64,000 nt of DNA from Glandiceps talaboti (taxonomy: Eukaryota > Hemichordata > Enteropneusta > Spengelidae). The position numbers and the translations under genes are program-made. The DNA lies in the NCBI RefSeq assembly GCF_964340395.1, contig NC_135555.1:24651225-24715224 (forward strand), given 5' to 3'. Position 1 is the first letter of the stretch. Each line of letters begins with the position of its first letter. This document shows, piece by piece, positions 58,910-64,000 of the stretch. The notes below the pieces were generated by a model that did no database searches, was not told the DNA's origin, and worked only from the letters and a program-made list of their open reading frames with translations.

Positions 58910-59800
58910 GTGACTGTGTCATCATTTTCTAAATATCGACTGGCTCAATTGTAATGAAATTTGGGAAATATAATCTTTAGGGTAATAGCTAGACCTGATT
59001 AGGTTTTGAGCCAGATCTGTTAATGTTTAATTAGAGAAATTTGCATATTGATGAAATCAACTAATTACGCAATGTCTTAAGAATTCATACTTCAATTTTA
59101 GTATAATTTAGCATATTCGTTAAACATAACAACATACATTTGTCCTACAAAATTCATTGATGTATCTTACAGCGTTAATGAATAATTTGCATAATTAATT
59201 ATTTTTGGTAATTAGGCTATATCTTAAGAATACATACTTCAAATTCAACATAATTTAGTACATACATTAACCATAAGAAACACATATGTCCTATCAAGTT
59301 TGTTGATGCACCATACATTGTTAATGAATAATTTGCATAATTAATGATTTTCGGTAATTAGGCTATATCTTAAAAAAATACATACTTCAATTCCAATATA
59401 ATTCAGTACACACGTTAACCATAACAATCGCATATGTCCTGTAAAGCTTGTTGGTGTACCTTTCAGTGTTAATGAATAATTTGCATAATTAATGATTCTT
59501 GGTAATTAGGCTATATCTTATGACTGCATACTTCAATTTCAATACAATTCAGTACATACATTAACCATAACAAATTGTGTATGTCCTATGAAGTTAGTTG
59601 ATGTACCTTACAGTGTTAATGAATACTTTGCATAATTAATGATTTTCGGTAATTAGGCTATATCTTAAGACTGCATTAAGCAGTATCATACACTCTTACA
59701 TGCATTAACCTAAGAAAGCTTGTCCAAAAGAAGCCTGTTACCATAGTTTTTTTAGTTTAATGAGTTATTTGCATAATTAGTGATTCCCTTACGGGAGGCA
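58831..59800 (+). mobile_element. Nonautonomous element, family B (HINE/pearl-like layout)
   Basis: The left hairpin CCTCCCGTA-AGG-GTACGGGAGG is followed by ~15 bp, a (TCTG)n microsatellite, then about five copies of a ~147-bp core (TTAATGAATAATTTGCATAA; GGTAATTAGGCTATATCTTA; TTAACCATAA). It ends in a second copy of the hairpin motif, CCCTTACGGGAGGCATTCAG. No ORF. The architecture matches families A and C with unrelated sequence. Confidence 0.75.
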
Positions 59801-59934
59801 TTCAGTTTAAATCTGGTTAGGATAATAATTTACATAAATTGGACTTTTTTGCAAAAATTAGATAAAGATATATCGTCTCATAGTCTACTGTCTTGTAATC
59901 CCACTTTGGCCAATTATCTTAGAGATTCTTTTTA

Positions 59935-59982
59935 GCACAACTGAGCTGATAAGGCTCAGTAATGCTATAGGCATAGATACGG

Positions 59983-60017
<35 letters not shown>

Positions 60018-61060
60018 TGGTCTCTCTCTCTGTCTGTCTGTCTATGTATGTGCATAGGTGTGTGTGTGTGCAGATGACTTAAACTCAAAAACCACCAGAC
60101 TAATTACCTTTGTATTTGATGGGCTGATTACTTTTGGTGTCTAGTTGGGAAATTGTTCAAAAGCAAAATAATCGCATCACAGGTATGTGATTTGGTAAAA
60201 AAAATGTCATTTAAAAAAAAAAAATTTAAACTCATAAAACTACTGAGCAGATTGGTCTGAAATTTGGTGGGAACGTTATTAGGGATGTGTGAATTAAGAG
60301 TTGTTCATGACATGATGATTCCATTAGCCCATGCAAATTAGGGCTGAAATGTGTCATTTTGGTAAAAAATCTTCAATTCCAAAACTACTGAACAGATTTG
60401 GCTAAAATTTTGGGTGCATCTTGGGTGTATAGATAAGAAATATTCAGCATATAATGATCTTATCAATGATATGCAAATTAGGTGTACAAATGTGAATTTT
60501 GGCCAAAAACTTATATCTCAAAAAGTACTTGGTCAGTGAGACTGCAACTTCCATTGGCAAGATGTTTCTAGAAGTGTTATTCTGCAGATTTTCTTCAAAA
60601 CATTTTGACACAATTGGTCCTAGCAACCATGACCACGCCCTTAGCAACAACCAAATGACAGTATATTTTGGTCAAACAACATTATCTGGTAGGCAAGTGA
60701 GTAAACATTCAACAAATGTATGTAAATATCCCTAGCAACCATGACCACGCCAATGGCAAAAGCCAAATGGTGGACGGTGTATTTTACAAAGTTAACTGGG
60801 ATTCTTACAAGTGAATAAACATTCAAAAAAAATTCTTACAAGTGAATAAACATTCAAAAAGAATTCTTACAAGTGAATAAACATTCAAAAATTGTATGCA
60901 AATGTGCCTAACAACAAGACCATGCCCATGGCAACAGCCAAATGATCACGTATATTGCAAAGATAACAACAGGGATTAGTAGACAAATGAATAAACATCC
61001 AAAAATGTATGTAAATATGCCTAGCAACAAGACCACGCCCATAACAACAGCTAAATGATC
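59935..61060 (+). mobile_element. Nonautonomous element, family C copy 2
   Basis: Hairpin CTGAGC-TGATAA-GGCTCAG (59,941-59,959), then AATGCTATAGGCAT, a (TGTC)n microsatellite (about 59,982-60,043), and core units with ACTGAGCAGATTGGTCTGAA, TTCATGACATGATGATTCCA and ATGCAAATTAGG. To the right, two to three ~150-bp units carry CCTAGCAACAAGACCACGCC and GAATAAACATTCAAAA. The hairpin and core match copy 1 in SMPD3 intron 2. Confidence 0.65.
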
Positions 61061-61074
61061 ACATATATTGAATC

Positions 61075-62330
61075 ATACATCACATTGCAGCCCTATATAA
61101 ATTCCTCAGTTGGCTGGGAATCATACAACACACTGCAGCCCTATATAAATTCCTCAGTTGGCTGGGAATCATACAACACATTGCAGCCCTACATAAATTC
61201 CTCGGTTGGCTGGGAATCATACAACACATTGCAGCCCTGTATATATTCCTCGGTTGACTGGGAATCATACAACACACTGCAGCCCTACATGAATTCCTCG
61301 GTTGACTGGGAATCATACAACACATTGCAGCCCTACATGAATTCCTCGATTGGCTGGGAATCATACAACACACTGCAGCCCTACATAAATTCCTCGGTTG
61401 ACTGGGAATCATACAACACATTGCAGCCCTACATGAATTCCTCGGTTGGCTGGGAATCATACAACACACTGCAGCCCTATATAAATTCCTCGGTTGGCTG
61501 GGAATCATACAACACATTGCAGCCCTACTTAAATTTCTCGGTTGGCTGGGAATCATACAACACATTGCAGCCCTACATAAATTCCTCGGTTGGCTGGGAA
61601 TCATACAACACATTGCAGCCCTACATAAATTTCTCGGTTGGCTGGGAATCATACAACACATTGCAGCCCTACATAAATTTCTCGGTTGGCTGGGAATCAT
61701 ACAACACATTGCAGCCCTACATAAATTCCTCGGTTGGCTGGGAATCATACAACACATTGCGGCCCTATATAAATTCCTCGGTTGGCTGGGAATCATACAA
61801 CACATTGCAGCCCTACTTAAATTCCTCGGTTGGCTGGTAATCGTACAACACATTGCAGCCCTATATAAATTCCTCGGTTGGCTGGGAATCATACAACACA
61901 CTGCAGCCCTATATAAATTCCTCGGTTGGCTGGGAATCATACAACACATTGTAGCCCTACATAAATTTCTCGGTTGGTTGGGAATCATACAACACACTGC
62001 AGCCCTATATAAATTCCTCGGTTGGCTGGGAATCATACAACACATTGCAGCCCTACATAAATTTCTCGGTTGGTTGGAAATCATACAACACACTGCAGCC
62101 CTATATAAATTCCTCAGTTGGTTGGGAATCATGCAACACACTGCAGCCCTACATAAATTCCTCGGTTGGCTGGGAATCATACAACACATTGCAGCCCTAC
62201 ATAAATTCCTCGGTTGGCTGGGAATCATACAACACATTGCAGCCCTACATGAATTCCCCGGTTGGCTGGGAATCATACAACACATTGTAGCCCTACATAA
62301 ATTCCTTGGTTGGCTGGGAATCATACTTGG
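61075..62330. repeat. 48-bp minisatellite (~26 units)
   Basis: Units contain CATTGCAGCCCTACATAAAT and TCCTCGGTTGGCTGGGAATC. The unit is 16 codons long, giving a 448-codon minus-strand ORF and a 261-codon plus-strand ORF, both pure repeat. They are not called as genes: substitutions show no codon-position bias to the eye and there is no unique flanking domain. Confidence 0.97.
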
Positions 62331-62518
62331 CCATATATAGTCAAGTATTCCTTGGCCATATCCAAGTATCCCTTGGCCATATCCAAGTATTCCTTGGCCA
62401 TATATAGTCAAGTATTCCTTGGCCATATATAGTCAATTCAGTATTCCTTGGCCATATATAGTCAAGTATTCCTTGGCCATATCCAAGTATTCCTTGGCCA
62501 TATATAGTCAAGTATTCT
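62331..62518. repeat. ~23-25-bp repeat
   Basis: Seven to eight imperfect units of CCTTGGCCATAT followed by ATAGTCAAGTATT or CCAAGTATT, abutting the 48-bp array. Confidence 0.9.
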
Positions 62519-62644
62519 ATGGAACAGCCTAAGGATTAACATAATGTTAATGATCCTTACTTCAAAATTAACAATTGGCAATGGGCCAATATCAGTTTCC
62601 TTTTATTAATTATTGCAACTCAAAAATTATTATTTTATTGACAG

Positions 62645-62772
62645 GCCGGGCGGAATGCTACCGTGTATTTGCAGAAGGGGCATTTCTACCGAGTCTACTA
62701 GTATGTATAGACTGGGAACAAATACTGCAAGGTTATAGTATAAACAGTGGAGGGGAGAATCTATGGTTTTAG
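62645..62772 (+). CDS. Candidate 3' terminal exon
   Basis: After an acceptor-like TTATTTTATTGACAG the frame reads GRAECYRVFAEGAFLPSLLV and onward to GGENLWF, then TAG. The splice acceptor is good, but no upstream partner exon is recognised between 51 and 62.6 kb and there is no known domain. It could be chance or an alternative 3' exon. Confidence 0.2.
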
Positions 62773-63168
62773 TAATGGATTAAAGTCACAGAACATAGTA
62801 AACCTTTTACAGTGTCTTTTATCCCATTCCACAGTAAGCAAGGTTAACTAAGAAGAGTCAAGTACTAGTCGTTATTTCGCATTCGGTATTACAGCTAAAA
62901 TAATGTAGGTTTGCTGTTTCACTCACTTGACATGACATTTAATATGTTGATTATCAGTTAGAAGATAAATAGTTACAGCCATTACAACCATCAAGTCCAT
63001 GTGTAATGTTTTGTTTTTACTGTACTGAGAAAGAATAGCAGTACTTACATGTATCACATTTCAATGTGATTGGCAAAGGATCCTGCTGTGTTTATTGTGT
63101 CTCTGTTATTGTTTTTCTAGAGTTGGAATATGTCTAGCTAGAATCGTTAGATAGTATTTCTTAGTGTG

Positions 63169-63584
63169 TTCACAGGGAAAAGGACGAATACTCAATTTTG
63201 TTCTCGTGGATTTCTTATATTATTTTCTCTATATTCCAAATAAAGTTTTAAATATTGCTTCCTCTTATTACTGTTTTCCCCCCCCTATTTCATACCGTTA
63301 TCACTGTCTTATCAGAGTTTACTAGCTTTGCAATAATTAGTAGGTTGCTAATCCTAGGACAAACTCACGGGATAATTGCCCAATAACACATTGCTCAGTG
63401 AGTGTAAACTTCTACTGATCCGACTAATGGCAGTACACGCCATTAGTCAGATCAGTAGATGTTTACACTGATCACTGTGCAATGTGTTAATTGGGCAATA
63501 GACTAGCCCATGAGTTGGTAAACTCTGATAAGACAATGATACACTCGCGAACAAGATTGCAATTGATTATTCGTCCTTTACCCG
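63169..63584. mobile_element. Imperfect foldback MITE (~416 bp) with 8-bp direct repeats
   Basis: Nested inverted matches centre near 63,435. Outer: GGGAAAAGGACGAATA / TATTCGTCCTTTACCC. Middle: TATCACTGTCTTATCAGAG / its complement at 63,524-63,541. Inner: GACTAATGGC / GCCATTAGTC. TTAGTGTG flanks both ends (63,161-63,168 and 63,585-63,592). The CAGGG-like terminus with an 8-bp duplication suggests hAT, by inference. The element contains an AATAAA at 63,239. Confidence 0.7.
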
Positions 63585-63599
63585 TTAGTGTGTGCCTGT

Positions 63600-63948
63600 G
63601 GTTCGGGGCGTTACTTGTGTGGGGCGACCGGCAATGATCTGCTTGCCTTTATTAGACAAAAGTTAGAGATGACATTTGACGCTAGGAGGCGCTATCCATC
63701 TTTCACGACATCATACCGACGGGTGTTTGTTCGTACACATACGTATACATACATGTAAATCCAATGTACAAGGCGTTCACAAGATGCGTCCAAATGCAGA
63801 TATCGTCTATAACGACCTCAAGATGGCTTCAGTTACACAAGGTCTGTATTTTTTAATTCAGGAGAACGACTTCGTAGATAGTGTTACCAACTTTACGCAA
63901 ACATTTATCTTTATTTCTACATAAATCTCTAAAGTGTTACCATAAAAA
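63600..63948 (+). promoter_or_regulatory. CpG-richer segment, candidate promoter/5' exon
   Basis: Base composition changes to more CpG (GGGGCG, GGGGCGACCGG, CATACCGACGGG). It contains CAAGATGGCTTC, similar to the YY1-type motif often found near transcription starts, upstream of an ATG in good context at 63,949. Confidence 0.3.
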
Positions 63949-64000
63949 ATGGCAGACGTACGCGCACGCAAGACCAAGGGAGCCTTCGGTATTTACAAGC
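63949..64000 (+). CDS. Possible N-terminus of a gene running off the window
   Basis: The ATG in AAAAATGGC opens a frame reading MADVRARKTKGAFGIYK to the window edge. The sequence is CpG-rich and follows a promoter-like stretch. Too short to identify. Confidence 0.35.
   Translation, partial: MADVRARKTKGAFGIYK

Noticed and set aside
61080-62426. 448-codon minus-strand ORF (longest in the window) and its plus-strand counterpart
   Set aside because: Nearly all of it is the 48-bp minisatellite (16 codons per unit), open on both strands, with no unique domain or splice context.

Overview
The window is animal nuclear DNA: AT-rich, spliced genes with GT-AG introns, very little coding sequence and an exceptional load of tandem and mobile repeats. 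Gene content (a complete vertebrate-type neutral sphingomyelinase, a translin-like first exon), the CR1/L2/jockey-like retroelement remnants and the mobile elements with ~150-bp internal repeats suggest a marine invertebrate (for example a cephalochordate, hemichordate, other invertebrate deuterostome or lophotrochozoan). The sequence alone does not fix the species.

Layout. 1-10.6 kb: a 27-bp minisatellite (continuing off the left edge) decaying into scattered remnants, split by two insertions of one nonautonomous element (family A), with a dead reverse-transcriptase fragment at 7 kb. 10.6-16 kb: AT-rich intergenic DNA with an 87-bp minisatellite and a large diverged inverted repeat. 16.2-20.2 kb, minus strand: a translin-like first coding exon and a complete four-exon RING-like gene (205 aa). 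20.8-31.5 kb: one 65-bp satellite-like array of about 165 units with a 63-unit (4095-bp) higher-order repeat. 31.5-39.3 kb: unrecognised ORFs, foldback elements, a (TA)n tract and two minisatellites.

39.4-51.0 kb, plus strand: the one clearly identifiable complete gene, an SMPD3-type neutral sphingomyelinase 2 (six coding exons, 483 aa, all catalytic residues present). Its introns carry microsatellites, a family C element, a 46-bp minisatellite, a 1.85-kb inverted-repeat transposon, a 42-bp minisatellite, a non-LTR retroelement and a family A element. 51-64 kb: further minisatellites (31/40, 34, 54, 38 and 48 bp), family B and C elements, a MITE, and the possible start of another gene at the right edge.

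Most notable: the 42-bp minisatellite in SMPD3 intron 4 is a tandem amplification of the end of exon 4 plus its splice donor, giving about 50 decoy GTAAGT donors directly behind the real one. Also notable are a 217-bp foldback element with perfect 106-bp arms and a 9-bp target duplication, three element families that share one architecture, and the 4095-bp higher-order repeat. Together the listed tandem arrays cover more than a third of the window, and nearly all long ORFs in the window are artefacts of repeat units whose length is a multiple of three.
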